Origin: Lepisosteus oculatus
Lineage: Eukaryota; Chordata; Actinopteri; Semionotiformes; Lepisosteidae
Reading direction: 5' to 3'
Assembly (NCBI RefSeq): GCF_040954835.1
Contig: NC_090697.1
Location: forward strand, 9,726,001-9,790,000
Length of the DNA stretch: 64,000 bases
In this document: in pieces, positions 46,401 through 59,775 of the stretch
Position numbering within the stretch: the first letter of the stretch is position 1
Layout of the letters: every line of letters starts with the position of its first letter
The notes under the pieces: generated by a model
The model's database searches: none
Seen by the model: only the letters and a program-made list of their open reading frames with translations
What the model was told of the DNA's origin: nothing
Position numbers and translations under genes: made by a program

Positions 46401-49400
46401 TCAGGTCTGTGAAACTAAGCAAATCTGGCCTGGTCAGTACTGGCTTTGGAAAATCCAAGGAAAAACTGCTGCAGTTGTTGGTGGTGATCCAACCAATAGG
46501 TAGCACACTTTCCTCTGGACCACAATTTCCAAAATCACTTAGGGTGACCTAGGATACTATGCTGGAGGAAGTGCAGTCTTTCAGATAAGATGTTAAACCA
46601 AGGTGCTGACAACCTGTTAATTAAAGATCCTATGGCACTGTTCATGTGAATAGCAGTGTCCAACCCCAGTGTCCTGGCTAAATTCCACTCTGGGCTTGCA
46701 CAATCTTGCTTTCCTAAAGTTCTTCCGTAATTCAATTGGCAAAACAGCTTCTCACTTCTCTGCCGTGTAGTGGAGCTGCTGGCATATAATGGCTGCCACA
46801 TGTCACCCAGGTGGGGGCTGTACGTCTGTGGTGAATGAAGTAAGACCTCTCCTTATTAGTAATGCACTTTGAGGTGTTCACAAAAGAAAAGAAAACAGCA
46901 GATTAATAATTTAACATTATTTTCTTTAACAGGATCAAAAGCTATGTATACAAACGTTATTCAAGGTATTATTATTCCATGTGTAAAGGATGGATTGTTA
47001 GGAGGATAAATAACACATAGTGGCAGAGCTTCTATAATAGACTCATAAAATAAATGAGTCATTAAGTCATATTAGTCACATATTATTTCCTTTAGGCCTT
47101 CAGGTCGTTGTTTTACTTTTCCATAGTTAATTGCTTCAATTTGTATATTATATTTTAACAGATCGCGACTGATACTAAACAAGCTGACGTTTTGGATCTC
47201 AGCAGTGCAGACAGGGATTCTAGAAGAGAGAGTGTGGTGTCTGATGCCTCAGAGGTAAAAGAGCACTTGCATTCCTTCTTATTATTATTTTACCTTGCTT
47301 AGCAGACACCTTATCTAACATCATTACAAAGAAGCCAGTCTATTGGTAAAAAATGGTGATGAACAGACATAAAACAACAAGACAACACAAAATTAATAAG
47401 CAGCCTAAGTACCACACAAACAAATGAAGAATATAATAATTAAAACAGTACAGTATACAGCCATTCTGGATGTACATCACATTATACTGTAATTATGTAT
47501 ATATTTTATAGTGAGTAAGTGGAAGTAGAAGGTTACATTACCAGTTTTGATAAGTAAAAACCATTTACCAAAACTTTTCCGAAGTAGAATAAGGGTTACT
47601 GAGGGACATATTGAAGCAAAGAGCTCACACATAAGAGGACAAAAGCAAGTCTAGAGGAGGTGCCCAAAGCTGGTCAGGGTTCATATTTCTGTGTGTAGTT
47701 CATTCCACCACTGAGGAGAGAGAAGGAGAATGAATGGGCTCTTTAAGAGGAGGTAAGGGGTACAGAATGTACAGCAGAAGGGCAGTATTGGAGACAGTAG
47801 GAAGTGGTGTAAGAGAGAGAGAACATTTTGCCTGGGAGTAATACTGTAAGTCAAACAAAGCACATGCAGAAAAATAAAAAAAGGTACACTCTGCAGTTCA
47901 GACTTTTTAAAATGACTAATCTGGGGTCTGGAAAAAGATACATTTTTTGTATAATGCTGTGAAAGGTTTAAGGTACTCTATACCAAAAGTCAAATCTGAT
48001 TAGTCAAATGCAGTTATAATGTGTGTTTTATAAATAGTGTGTTTCCGAATGACTAGAAATGACTATAAGTGATTAAAATCAAATAGAATATCTCTGAGAA
48101 AAACAGATTCTTTTGTTTTTGTTTAAATTTAACAATCATTTTTAATATTTCCGTACCACAGTCCCACTTGTTACTTTGTGAGTTTAACTTTACTTATTTC
48201 AGAGAGAATCTACCAAACCCTGTGCTGTTCTGGCTCCAAGTAATGAAAAGATAAATTCAGATTACTCACCAACAGAGAATAGAGAGAAAGTCAGAACCGT
48301 GGTCTACAAAGGAGCTCTGAATGCTTTTTGTATTCAGTTGTTTGTTATAGACGAGAAATACGAAATGAGGTAAGTTAAAGAAAGTTCAAATTTTTACTCA
48401 CACCTTAGCTCTTTATATTTTCTCTATGTGACGTGTTGTTTTTGTATACCCTACCAGTAATATTAAATGTATTTTTGCAAAAGTTCATTTACCTCATGGA
48501 CAAAGCACTTACTTGTTGGGACCTAATGCTGGTCCCTACAAAGGTAGTGTTGTAAGAGATAAGACTTAAAAACTGGCTGACAGCCTCTGGAAACTGGGTG
48601 TAACTGGGTTACACCTGTAACTGGGTGTAAAAATATATATATGTGATGTAGTGAAAACGTACACTCCCTTAAGATTTTATTATTTAATATACTGTATTTA
48701 GACATATTTCACCCTAGTCTTCACCAAATCCTAATAGTAGATAAAACTAACGTCATTTGAAAAATAACACAAACATATTCTACTTTGTCATTGTTGATTT
48801 TTAAAAAATCTGCCAACCTTCCATATCAAAAGCTGCTTCTTACAATTCAGGGATGGAGCGGAGCCAGAGCCTATCCTAGGCAAGCATTGGGCACAGGGCA
48901 GGGTGCACCCTCGATGGGACACCAGTCCATCGCAGGGTGAACAAACACAGGCAGGCACACACTCCCACCAGGGCCAGTTTTTCCCAGAAGCTAGATAACC
49001 TACAGGTATGTCTTTGGACTGTGGGAGAAAACCGGGGTACCCAGAGGAAACCCACACGCACATGGGGAGACCATACAAACTCTATGTAGGTGGCATCCCA
49101 GGTACAGAATGAAACCAAGGGTCTCAGTGTTGCAAGGCAGCAATACTGACTACTGCACCACGGTGCAATCCGTGTCTAAATATATTAAACCATACCATCT
49201 TAAGGGGGTGTACTTACTTTGTCACATGCTTTACTATGGAAAGGTTTTGATCAATTGCATTTTAAATTTGCAAGCATGAAGCAATTAATTCAAATTTTTG
49301 ATTGCGAATATTAATTAACTGTAATTAATTATCATTACTAGAAATGTACTGTAGTGTGCACACAATTTACATAGAGAACTTTGCCACCTTTCTTGAATTT

Positions 49401-52400
49401 CTGAATAAAATAGTGTGATAATTAACATTTGTATAACTGCTTACATGCAAAAATAGTGTTTTAGTGCAATAGTGCAAGTAAGCCTTCGGCCACATATTGT
49501 ACATGTCTTATTTTGACATACAGTAGAACTGTTTAAAAAACTAATACAGTAGGTGAAACAAATGTTTTACTATGGGTATACATCTTTGAGTACTGATAAT
49601 ATATAGTTCATTTTACATGTTATTCACTTCACTATTTTGTCAGTAATTAAATTTTAATGTAATGTTTAAACTGCATGCATTTCCTCTCATTCGTTTTTTC
49701 AGTTTGTATCTTGTGTTCGACTGTTGTATTCCAACATGTCCTTCACTTACTGTACACTGTAATAACTGTAGGCAGTTATTATGAGTAAAAGTAGCAACAT
49801 TATATTTTATCTCAACCGATATCAAAATTCCTTAAAAAGATTCCTGACACACTGGAGCATCTCCTGTGTTTATTTGTAATGCTCCATTTAAGATGAGGAA
49901 AGTCTGACAGTTAGGTGGCTGCATGCTGAGGGCCTTTCATTGTCCTTTACCTCACAGCTGTCCAGAAATATGGAATCGAGTTATGTACTGCTGTGAATGA
50001 GCATGTAATATATGAGTAGAGTGCTCAACTTGACAATGTATGAGGAGATGAAAGGCAGAAATGGCTTTCTTCATGTCAAGATTAATAAACCAATGCATAT
50101 AAAATGCTGTGGATATGTGGGCAGACTAACTTGCTGTTAACCTCCATATGCTGATCTAACCCATGGTGTGCCAACATATTTTAGAATTTTTTTTCTTTAT
50201 TACAGATCTGTGGACTTTTTACCCTACATTTTTAAACTTTATCCTGTAAGTAACTATGATTATAGCCCAAGTATCCAATGTCCTTTTGACAGCATAATGG
50301 AGTGGAAAATAAAGTTAATATTTTCTTGTTTCATTTCAGTGTGTTTTGATCTTGTACAGTAAATTAAGCTATTTATAAATACTCCTTGAATAGAGTAAAA
50401 TAATAAACTGTACCACAGTTATATTTGCAAATGTAACTGGTTAAATTGCTGACCTTATGTAATAGTATGAATAATAATAATGATACCTTAATTAGTAATA
50501 GCAGATTTATTTTTAAGAAAGCATTTTCTTTTAAAGAGCAAAACTAAAGCGCTTTAGATAATTGACCTTTTTGAAACACTGAGGGATGCCTTTAAAATGG
50601 AAGTATATGTAACTTTATTCCTTTTGTTAATACAGCAAAGGTTTCATGATGGAAACTGAATTGTCAAAGTATGCATATTTTCAGCCTTAAATATGTCTTT
50701 GATGATTCTCAGTTCTTCACTACTGTTTTTTTTGCACTGCATTCCAAACAGTTGCATTTTGAGAATAAATATACAATGTTGATACAGTCTTATCATTCAT
50801 CATTTGCAGGACCGTGCTTTCTGCGTTATAACAGTGCCCAAACTTGCTCCAGAGTTTCCTCTTCTCCAGAGCTTTGTCCGTGCTGTTCCCTATCATACCA
50901 GCACCTTGTCTCAGGAGCTTTACATCTTCCATCGCTCCGGCCTTCTCAAGTAATTCTTCATTTGTCAGATATCTAAATGTAAATATGTATACAAATTGTA
51001 ATTAACAATGTAAATAAAAGATCTTTTGACTCTGAATTTTATATAGAGTATATTAACATTAAAATTTGTGAATATACTGTAATCACATAGATCATAGAAA
51101 ATTCAAACTAAAGAACATTTAATAAAATATGAAGCCTTTCTTTATTGATACTAGTTTTAGCTCATGATCTATGTTTTTTTAATTTAGTTTTTTTTAAAAT
51201 GTACATCTTTTTTTTTCCCATTTTGGAACATGCTCTACTTCAAATCCAGTACCTTAAGTAAAACTATGAATTTACTTTTGACAGTGAAAAGTCTGCCTTT
51301 AAAATGCTCCTTTGTGATGAACACAGCATATATTGTAAAGAAAACAGCAAACAGTGGATGGTTTGTAATGTTGGCTGTTGTGTTTTGTTACAGAAAGTTT
51401 TGTGTAAGACTTGCCAGATCTAGTGACAAAACTGGGGTTGAGTCCCTGGTAAATAAGCTCAGTCTGCAGGATGCTGTTTTGGAGGATCTAGATATGTATT
51501 GTCAAGCCCGACGAGATCCAGTAAGAGATACTATACTTCTTTAAATGTTTTTTAGGCCATACACTTACAAGGTTAGGCTCTAGGTTTCTACCTGTTTTTC
51601 TAATATTATTTGAGCCCCTTGTCATTTAGCTACTGTTGAATTAATAAGACACATTAATGCATGCTATTTTTTCTATTTTGGCATTTAAATGAAATGATAA
51701 AACAGTGGGAGGTGAAAATGTAATTAGCACCAGCTGTCTTCTGGTGCATTCTGAAATGTTTTAAAAACAAATATTAAAACTATCACAGAATAATATGTTT
51801 GGCTATTATTGCTGTTGCCCACTAATGATTTATAATGATTTGACTAACAGGATGGAACTCCAGTACAGGCATTTGTGGCGGAAGTCCTGGATCAGATTGT
51901 GGGAATACTAATAATAAGAAATGAGGAGGTAATATTGTTTTCAAACCTGTTATTAAACATTGCAGTATGAAATATGATAAACCTTGTTTCAATGAAAATG
52001 TTGTTTATGAAAATTCTAATTGTATAGTTTAATGAATTGTGATATGATAGAATGTGTTTGATGATTTTCTGAGATCGGTCCTTGACAAAAAGTTTGAAAT
52101 TAGAGTCTGAGACGTTTCACCTGTAGATGTTGACGATGATAATAATGCCAATACATTTATTAATAAATAATTTTCAGAAACATAAATCATTGTACACTGA
52201 CACACGTGTAATACACATAATAAAAGCTAAAATACACATTAAGTGAACCTAGTAAAATCTAGGTAAAACTAAATTATGCATTAAAAACCTGTGAAAAGAG
52301 TCTTTCAATTATGTTAAAAAATGTTGACAATCCCAAAGTGTATCATGGATTTTGCAGTGTTCTAGTAATGTTATGTTCAGAGTATACTCTACAGTAAATC

Positions 52401-55146
52401 CTTAAAACAACCAGAGCTAGACTATTCATAAATTTCACAGAGAGCAATTACAATTTACAGAGGATGGGAGTAATGTACTTATACAGAGCACTTTTTGTTA
52501 GTCTGATTTCTGGAAATACAGTAACTTTAATTTAGTACTTTTAAGAACCATCCTAGTAATTAAGGCATTACAGTAGTCTTATCTTTTTTAATTAAAAAGG
52601 TATATATCGATGTTTAACAGTTTAGCTTAAGAAAGCTCTGTTGCATCCATATCAGAAGATAACCTGTAAAGTGCAGAAATGAAAGTAGTAAAACCCAAGT
52701 TTGTAACAGTGAATATCTGATTAAAGAATGACATGTAATCAGAGAACCCTGTGGAGAACCCTGAGAAAGTGGGAAAACAGACAACAATTTAAAACAGACA
52801 AGATTTATGGACTAACTCCTGGTAGCCACATAGCCCAATGCCAAACTGATTGTTTGGTTGGATGTTCTAAATTGATCCCTAGGGTTCTTTTTCAAACCTG
52901 GTCATTATCTCCTGGCCACATACTGTATACTGTAGGTGTCAAAAAAGAAATAAAAAAAACTAAAATTCAATGTTTTTTACCTGAAAAGACATGAGACTTC
53001 TCATGGCAGGGGTAGTTTACTGAAATCCATCTCCAATCTGTGTTCTCTTTAAAGTAATACTGCTGATACCTTAACTGGTAATAGTAGATTTATTTTTAAG
53101 TACACTGGTATGAGTGTGTGGGTGTCTGTTTTGTATTTGTGTGTGCCCTGCGATGTACTGGTGTCCCATCCTTGAGTGTATCCTGCCTTGTGCCCGTTGC
53201 TTGCTGGGATAGGCTCCAACTCCACTGCAACCCTGTATTGATTGATTGAAGTGGTTAGAAAATACATGGATGGATGGATTTATTTGACACAAGGGTCCTT
53301 CTTGACTGTAGGGATGTCACGGTGTGAGATTTTGGTGGTACGATCATAGTCTCAGCAAATAATCACCGTTTCACAGTTTTACAATTTCTTTTCAGGTGAT
53401 TTATTCTGAGACACTATGGAGGGGAAAAAAGACACAAAGCGTGGCATAATTAAACATTTTATTGTTCTTTTTCATAACATTCTTTTGGTCCTGCAATTAA
53501 AACATGTAACCTACTTCATATTAAAAACATAAATATGATGGGGAAAAGTAGACAGTGGCAAATGGAAATATTCAGAGAGGTCAGTCTCAGCCCGTCCCTC
53601 TCCTCACGTGGAACTTCGTCACTCGTTGTCAGTAAAAAGTGTTTACTTTAATGCCAGGGCTAGTGGATGGACTGGTTGCGAGCACCAATTATAGGAACAA
53701 TGTTTATAAGTGATAGGGGTATCCCAGCAAATTCAACTCAAATGAAAACTAAAGAGGTGTAATGTGCCTTTAATATTTATTTTTTGAACCATATTTTTTT
53801 ACTTAACTGTAATCACATAAGTATGGTACTGTGCAATAATAACTTAAATCTTGTGTAGAGAGTAAGATGGCATCTGTGTACAATATCAATTTGGCAATAT
53901 TTGCATCCACTGAAGATTTGTAAGTACTGTACTTATGTGAGATACTGCATTAATGCTGCATTTTTTAATTGAAGTCTAAAAGGAATTGTATTCTCTCATT
54001 TAAACAGATTGTCCTCTGTTTCTTTAGGACATTGATTTTATCCGCTCTCACTACAATATCGAGAATTTCATCTACTTTAGTCATCACACCATGGAAGAAC
54101 ATGGACAACTTCTTCACTTTGCCTTGAACCCCATTTTTCAACATTATGCAAAACACTTCTTCAAAGAGGCCCTTCGGCTCTCCCACAAATCTTCTCTCTA
54201 CCACCGTGTGTACCCTTCACATAAAGATGTAAAGGTGAGATGTAATGCAAATCCAGAAAGCACCGTATTTCCCGTCTGTGAAAGACACCATTCATAATCC
54301 TCTTTATTTAATGTGTTATATCTAGTGTTCACATACTGCTGTTCAATTTGTGTGTTCTATTGACATTATAAATATGGAATATTTTTTTCCCTTGTATTTT
54401 ATCAGGGATAAAGCATCTGATAATTGGCAATTCATTGTCAGTTCCTGTCCTTTCCTGCATGTATCCAGGTGCAGCGGCTGCTGTAGCTTGGGATGATGTA
54501 ATGAAGCATTTCCTCAAAGCACAGAGGCTTCTTCCTTTTGCTAATTACCTTGTACAAACATGAGTCAGATTCGGATATAAAGCGCAAATACAATTATTAC
54601 AACATAACAGAAAAAAAAACTCAGCAGCAGGGGAATGGGGTCTGCCAGCAACGCTTCCAACGGTATTAGAGAGATGAATTTCTAATGCAGGCAAATCTAG
54701 CTGATTCATGATTACTGAGGAGAACATATCCTCGGGGGGAGAATCCTTGTACAGCAGAATCCCATAAATCCAACCACTTGTTTTTCATCCATTCCCACAG
54801 AGATGGTAATGCAATTACTCTCATAATTATCTTCATTAGTGCCTGCCGCTGCAGACCGCTCATTCCCTTGCTCTAAGTGCCTGTTTATCAGGCCGTTTCC
54901 CCTTCATTTTAACTCATGTTTTACCTTAATCTGTACTTGCTATTTCAGTCAGCTGTATTGCATTACGATAAGGGTCCTCTGAGCTCACTTTGTACCCGTT
55001 TTCTACCATTCTCACAGAATGCCTATGCCCATTCTCTGACATCTGCCCTTAATTGCATGGTTCCTGTGCGCCCAAGACGGCAGATTGTCTATCCGCTAGA
55101 TGAGCTTGGCATCGATGCTCCTTCCAGGCGAATCTCCAAGGATCAG
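37402..55146 (+). CDS. cfap61: Cilia- and flagella-associated protein 61, N-terminal half (16 exons, continues past right edge)
   Basis: Axonemal protein (human C20orf26, Chlamydomonas FAP61), a component of the calmodulin- and spoke-associated complex at the base of radial spoke 3; needed for sperm flagella in mammals. Exons: 37402-37544, 39547-39697, 40377-40453, 40758-40825, 41232-41352, 42798-42930, 45233-45386, 45687-45772, 47162-47254, 48203-48369, 50206-50245, 50810-50949, 51394-51520, 51851-51928, 54028-54234, 54949-55146; all phases join, 661 residues. Start ATG 37402 is preceded in frame by TAA three codons upstream. Hallmarks: YLLEKANLAVTL, HAAFLDYPN, CTPLNTLFMHLYVA, VEDHDDL, YFLAELIEAQDE, CFELGPYHGL, HPDD, RTVVYKGALNAFCIQLF, and VPVRPRRQIVYPL near the end. 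The first ~270 residues are the conserved N-terminal domain (DUF4821 as I recall). Exons 8-10 encode a Ser/Asp-rich, probably disordered linker. The later FAD/NAD-binding-like half was not seen and should be to the right. Confidence 0.96.
38210..38445 (+). repeat. L2-type LINE 3' end
   Basis: Encodes SFKSRLKTFFFRRAF (about 38214-38258), with TTTGAGAAGCCACCTTTAAA and an AGTTTATTCATTATTATTAT tail. Homologous to 6430-6672. Confidence 0.75.
38690..38745 (-). repeat. Second LINE-type tail
   Basis: Minus strand GGATTTCGAAAGGCGCTTCA then TAAATAGAAG, a common fish LINE 3' tail type, different from the L2 tail beside it. Confidence 0.4.
39105..39400 (-). repeat. Interspersed repeat, copy 3 of 3
   Basis: GGAGGCCATCTGTCCCTTCT, TAGTTCGTTTGATTGCTTCT, then AAGAAGCCAGAGTATCAGC and TTCCAGACACCAACAACCTC. 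Same family as 27030-27385 and 28915-29105. I recall this repeat from gar and sturgeon sequence, from memory only. Confidence 0.6.
41709..41765. repeat. AT-rich near-perfect palindrome
   Basis: Arms of about 26 bp made of TATCATTATCATTATGATAA on the left and its near reverse complement on the right, with GATT at the centre (ATGATAAAT-GATT-ATTTATCAT), one bulge and two mismatches. In cfap61 intron 5. Confidence 0.7.
43884..44180 (+). repeat. tRNA-SINE, near full length
   Basis: Head GGTTGGCACGTATGCGCAGT, B-box TGGGTTTAATTCTGG, body GGGTTTCCTTTGAGTGCTCC, CACAGTCCAAAGACAG and end AAAATGGATGGAAG. In cfap61 intron 6. Confidence 0.8.
46376..46905 (+). repeat. Older, diverged 5S-SINE
   Basis: 5S-like head GCCTGATACCATCAGGTCTG and CTGGCCTGGTCAGTACTGGC (approximate spacing) with a better-kept 5' part of 5S than the other copies, then the shared body (ACCAAGGTGCTGAC, GTGTCCTGGCTAAATTCC), core AATGGCTGCCACATGTCACC and a TGCACTTTGAGGTG tail. 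Its divergence suggests an earlier subfamily. Confidence 0.75.
47283..47345 (-). repeat. SINE/LINE tail fragment
   Basis: CTTGCTTAGCAGACACCTTA followed by TCTAACATCATTACA is the reverse of the widespread tail GTAAG...GGATAAAAGCGTCTGCTAA. Small and diverged. Confidence 0.4.
48845..49172 (-). repeat. tRNA-SINE, full length, reverse
   Basis: Minus-strand copy: GCACCGTGGTGCAGTAGTCA head at the right end (49150-49170), CACAGTCCAAAGACATACC at about 49003-49025, and GCTCCGCTCCATCCCTG end at 48847. In cfap61 intron 10. Confidence 0.8.
53098..53285 (+). repeat. tRNA-SINE, 3' half
   Basis: GTGTGCCCTGCGATGTACTG, GTGTCCCATCCTTGAGTGTA, CTTGCTGGGATAGGCTCC and ATGGATGGATGGA end. 5'-truncated. Confidence 0.75.
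53306..53650 (+). repeat. Putative non-autonomous DNA transposon fragment
   Basis: Begins GTAGGGATGTCACGGTGTGA then GATTTTGGTGGTACGATCAT, a type of opening familiar from fish hAT-like elements. No matching right end was found, so the class is a guess. Confidence 0.35.
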
Positions 55147-55689
55147 GTGGGTGCTGAAGCAGCAGAAGGCAGCTGGCATGTTGCAAGCGGTATGCCAAGC
55201 TTTGCAGATGGGCAAATACCACTGTCTTCAGTCCAGAGGAGGTGGCTTTTAATTAAAGTTTATCAGTGGGAAAAAAAAAACTAAATGAGTTTGCGTTCGT
55301 TTCAAAATGGAAAAAGAGGAAATTCTCTCTAATGAAATTCATCCACGTAAGTCATGTTTGAAAGTAAATTTACAAAAAAAAACTGACCCTGAGATTATGT
55401 TTTATGATCGTTTTAAAGATTAAATTATTATCTAAAGGTCTGTTTCAACTTTGCATACAAGCCGTGCAGAAAAGCTAAATCATAAGATTTTAATCCATGA
55501 ACTAAAATCTGTAAAAATGATGGTGGTATAAGACATTAAAAGATACATTTCAATTGGAATTGAGTCATTTGAATTTTAAAAATTCTAATTTGTGATTTGA
55601 ATTCTTTCAAAATTATGAGCACTATTAGAAATCTCACTGCTTCTCTATCGAATAATACACCACTTCAGAAGAACATAGTAACAATGAAT

Positions 55690-56720
55690 TTTTTGGTTCA
55701 GTCATTGGCTATCACCCACATGGTCAGGCATGATTGTCCTCTGTGAAGCTGAAGATGACAGATAAGACCAATGTGGTTCTTATGTGATACACGTTCTGAG
55801 CAAATGTTGTCAGGAGATATCTGACTGTGTACTATGCAGTCTGGGATCAATTTCCATATTATCCCTCTGTCTGGTTTAATCAAATGTTATAATCTCGTAG
55901 GAATTGATTTTGATGTATTTCTTCATGTTAGATTTGACCATATCTTTCCTTTTGTTGTCCTCTGGTGAGATTGCCTTGTCTAAGGGTGGGAGAAGTGAAT
56001 ATTATTCGGCTGGAGTCTGACATAGGAGTGACATAATCAACATACCCTAAACTGATGTCCATAGCCTCACTGCTTGTGGCTATCTGCTTAGGAGAGAACA
56101 CCGATGTTGATGCATCTGTTCTCCTACTTGATACATTAAATATTCAGCAAAGATTATGTTGGTGATATTTCACCTGTCTTTTTAAGTGTTGTCAGATTTC
56201 AGCCATTTATAACAAGATAATAATGATTTTATGGTAGACCATTAGTCTCATTTCAGTCTTGATGTCACAATCCTTAAACATACATTCTCAGATGTCAAAT
56301 GTTACACTTGCTAAATTTCTTCATCAATATCAGCCTTTTGTGAAAGACTCAATTTATCGCAAATGCTCTACTTTTTTTAGACCTTCATTGTGAAATATGA
56401 CATGATGCTCCTGATGCATTTGGAGCTTCCTGGTGGTCAAGTTTGGTCTATTGAATTTTACATTCAAGTCAATTGTCAGTTATTTGGAGGTCCATTTCAG
56501 TTTGGGCAGATTCTACAGCATCGTCTGCATTCTGAAGTTCAAAGACTAAAGTCTGTGTGGTTTTAGTTTTGGATGGGAGTTGCTAGAGATGAAATAATTC
56601 AACCCTCCATTCTGTCCTTCCTGCTGGGAGTTTTTCTGTTATGGAACAGCAATATTAAAAATAGTGTTGGGGAAATAATAGATCCTTGTTCGACTCCTGT
56701 CTGGAAATTATAGGCCACCA
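55690..56720 (-). pseudogene. Decayed LINE reverse transcriptase fragment
   Basis: Minus strand, many stops. Readable RT motifs: TGVEQGSIISPTLFLIL (about 56650-56705; family GVKQGCVLSPTLF), then LQNADDA (about 56514-56537), where the catalytic YADD has become NADD, and at the far end NHIGLICHLQLHR (about 55730-55770), resembling the C-terminal zinc-finger-like CxxC...RIGLxSHxR motif of these elements, with its cysteines lost. Clade uncertain. Confidence 0.6.
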
Positions 56721-59649
56721 TGAAGTACCATGAAGAATGTGGGAAGACATCCATGCTTCAGGAAGGATCTTTTAGAGTGTCCCACAAGTCAATAATTGCT
56801 AAATATACATACAGTAGGTTGTTCCCAAGCTTGTAACATTTTTCCTGTAATTGTCAGGCTATAAAACGTATGTTGGCTGTACAGTACATCCTTCAGTACT
56901 TCAGAATTCATACTGGAATTTAGGGAAGCAGGGATAGCTCTCTTTCATTTTCATCATTGCATTTGTCCCTTTTCGTGAGGATTTACACAATTATGACATT
57001 CTTTAAAAAACAATGGGGATTACCTATTCATTCCAGATCTGAAAGCTGAGTATGTGGAGGTGTTGTGTTAGTTCCTGTTCATATAACTTACAAATTTGTG
57101 TGTGAATCATATCACTTTTTCAGTGTGAATTAACATCATGAGTTACAAGTTCCAGTCTCATTTCTAATTGGATTTTTTTTATAATAGAATTGTGCCTACT
57201 ATTGTTGACAGTGGGTTCTTCTTTGAATTGATCTTCAGAAGGCTCCTTCCAGCAGGTGATCATTGCCTCCCTTTCCTTGTTGAATTCTCACCACTGTGAC
57301 ATTACTATCTGTTGATACATATATTATTTATAAAACTATTCTTGGCTATTATGTGTTGATCCTGCAGTTGCAAAAACAACGAGATAGACAAAACAGTAAC
57401 AATCCAGGGATACCACTCCAAACTGATGTTTATCAGGCTGATTCTGCTTAGGTTTCACAGATGTTTCACCTAAGTTTAATAACGTTTCTATGATATGATT
57501 TTCCTTCTGCCTGGATTCAATAACTTGGTAATGTCGATTAATTAGCTGAGACAGATACAAGGAAGGATGTGACATTTATCAGGCTTCAATCCCCCATGAC
57601 CATATTGAGAATGCTGTGGAGACGGCAGTGAACCGAGTGTTCTTTATAGAAATATAGAAAGTTTTTTTTCCATTAGTTGCTTGTTTGCATGTCATTTAGT
57701 CCGAAGCCATCCAAAAATAATAAGGTAATTGTGATCATTAATAACTTATTCCAATACTTTATTTGTATCGTTGATTGAATTTCCTGTGTGACTAGTACAA
57801 AGTATAGATTAGTAAATTACCAAAGACAGTACTGTAGCTATTTACTGCTGTTTTCTAATGCTTACAACCCTATCAACACACAAGATATATTGAGAAGAAA
57901 TGTAATGACATCCTCTTAAGAGGAATAACTTAAGTTATTGTCAAGTTGTTGTTTCTGGAAAGCATTGTTTCTGGAAAGGTGACAGGTTGTCAGCAAACCC
58001 TTTCTGATCTTTATGAATTTTTCAAATAAAAACAAAGAGAGTTACTGTATCTTTGTTAGGAGCTTGCAAAGTTTTCTGTATTTTGACTGAAGATAAAAAG
58101 CAGTATGAGTTTAACATACCATTCAAACTCTGCTTTTTAGGTTAATTTAGAGGTGTTTTGGCTTTGGATCCAAAACTGAACATATTTTTTAAATGATTTT
58201 GCCCGACTACTTTTTTAATATTTCCATTTTGTGGCTAGGGCTTGGACTTAGGTTATGGGTTCTAATCCTTGATGGAGAACCTTGAGAAAAGCTCTTCACA
58301 CAGTAAGGTGCCTAGCTGTGTTAATGAGTACAAATGCACTTAACTTTGGATCAGCCAAATAAGATGTTAGTGTACATTCACATTAGCTTTCAGTTTCAGT
58401 TTGCCAGAAGAAAAAGTGTTTTATGTAACTGTCAACCAAATTTCACTTCAAGGCTTTCAGATCTCAAATTGGAATAGCCAACCTTCCCTATGATCAAAAT
58501 GTCCTAATTTTATACAGTAACTTTTTGTAAAGTAATTATTAATTGTATTATAATTTTAGCTAATCTGAAGATATTTTGCTATGGTTTTAATATTTATGTT
58601 TTACAATTCACAGTTTTTAATAGACCTTAAACTGCCAGTATAACAGAAGAGTTTTGTATCCGTAAAAAATGAATAATTTTTTAATAAGCTTAGCTGGAAG
58701 TTGTTGTTTTCTGTTAATTTAGCATCTGTGCTTGTAAGGTTTTTATTTATTAACTTGACAGCTGTATATCAAGGGGTGAACTCTAAAATTATGACCTTCA
58801 GACTGCTGAGTAGCTCACAAGTCCCTTACTGTACAGACAGATGAACTTTTAGACATCTACACACTTCTTCAAACAATAAGGACTAAGCTGGTTATAAATT
58901 GGTTATTTGCAGTTCAGCTGGTAAAAGACCTCAGAGAAGGTTGTGGATAGACTTCATTAATGCAAACTGACATTATAGATTTGAAGAAATACATTTAATT
59001 TTCATATTGCAATTACATGTTACTTACACTAGGTTTTTAGAGCTCTTTCCAAAGGTTTTCAGGCTTAAAGTCAGTTGTAGGTTCATTATAATGCAGTCAA
59101 GAATTTCTTAGTAAAGCCAAAAAACATATTTAAGAATTTTTAAAATACTACTCATGTTGTAAAATTGTATTTCCTCAGCCCTGTACACAAAATGTGAAGA
59201 GTAATATAGAATGAATAAAGAGATGTAGATTTTGCATTTATTTATATGATTGGAGAAGTAGTCATGTGCTTAATGAAGCTTATTAATTTTGAAATTCGTA
59301 AATATTTATACAAAGCACATAATGGCATCAGCTATTGGGGAGTCAAAACGTTTTCTGGATTTATTTTAAAGCAAGAGTTAAACTAAGTGTCCGCCAGGGG
59401 GCACTATTTCTCAAAAATAAAATCAGTCTCTAGATTTTGGAAGTGAAATGATAAGGTCAATCTTGTACATATCTACAAAAGAAAACATAAAATCGTGTTG
59501 CGTGTCAGGTGCACTCATTATTTCGTGTGTCAACAGTAAGAGCCTGAAATCATGGTGACCTGGTCAAGGAGAGCTTTTAACAGGCAGCTGTCCAGTCCTG
59601 AGAAATAAAATGGACTGACTGTGCTTTATAATAAAATAGCACAGGTATC

Positions 59650-59775
59650 TTCAGGTATCCCGAAGAAGGCTCCATGGCCGAAACATTGTGTTTTCCTTCT
59701 TCTCTTTTCAGCATGGAATAAAGCTATCACTTGTTCCTTTGCAGCCTACGCATCCTGACGTAGCTCCCCACCTGA
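59650..59775 (+). repeat. Unclassified dispersed repeat (matches 16150)
   Basis: AAGAAGGCTCCATGGCCGAA then ACATTGTGTTTTCC, AGCATGGAATAAAGC and GCAGCCTACGCATCCTGACG. A repeat end I have seen in fish sequences; possibly Penelope-like. Confidence 0.45.

Noticed and set aside
55900-57600. Further cfap61 exons after 55146
   Set aside because: No stretch with matching protein, acceptor and donor was found; part of it is a reverse-oriented LINE.
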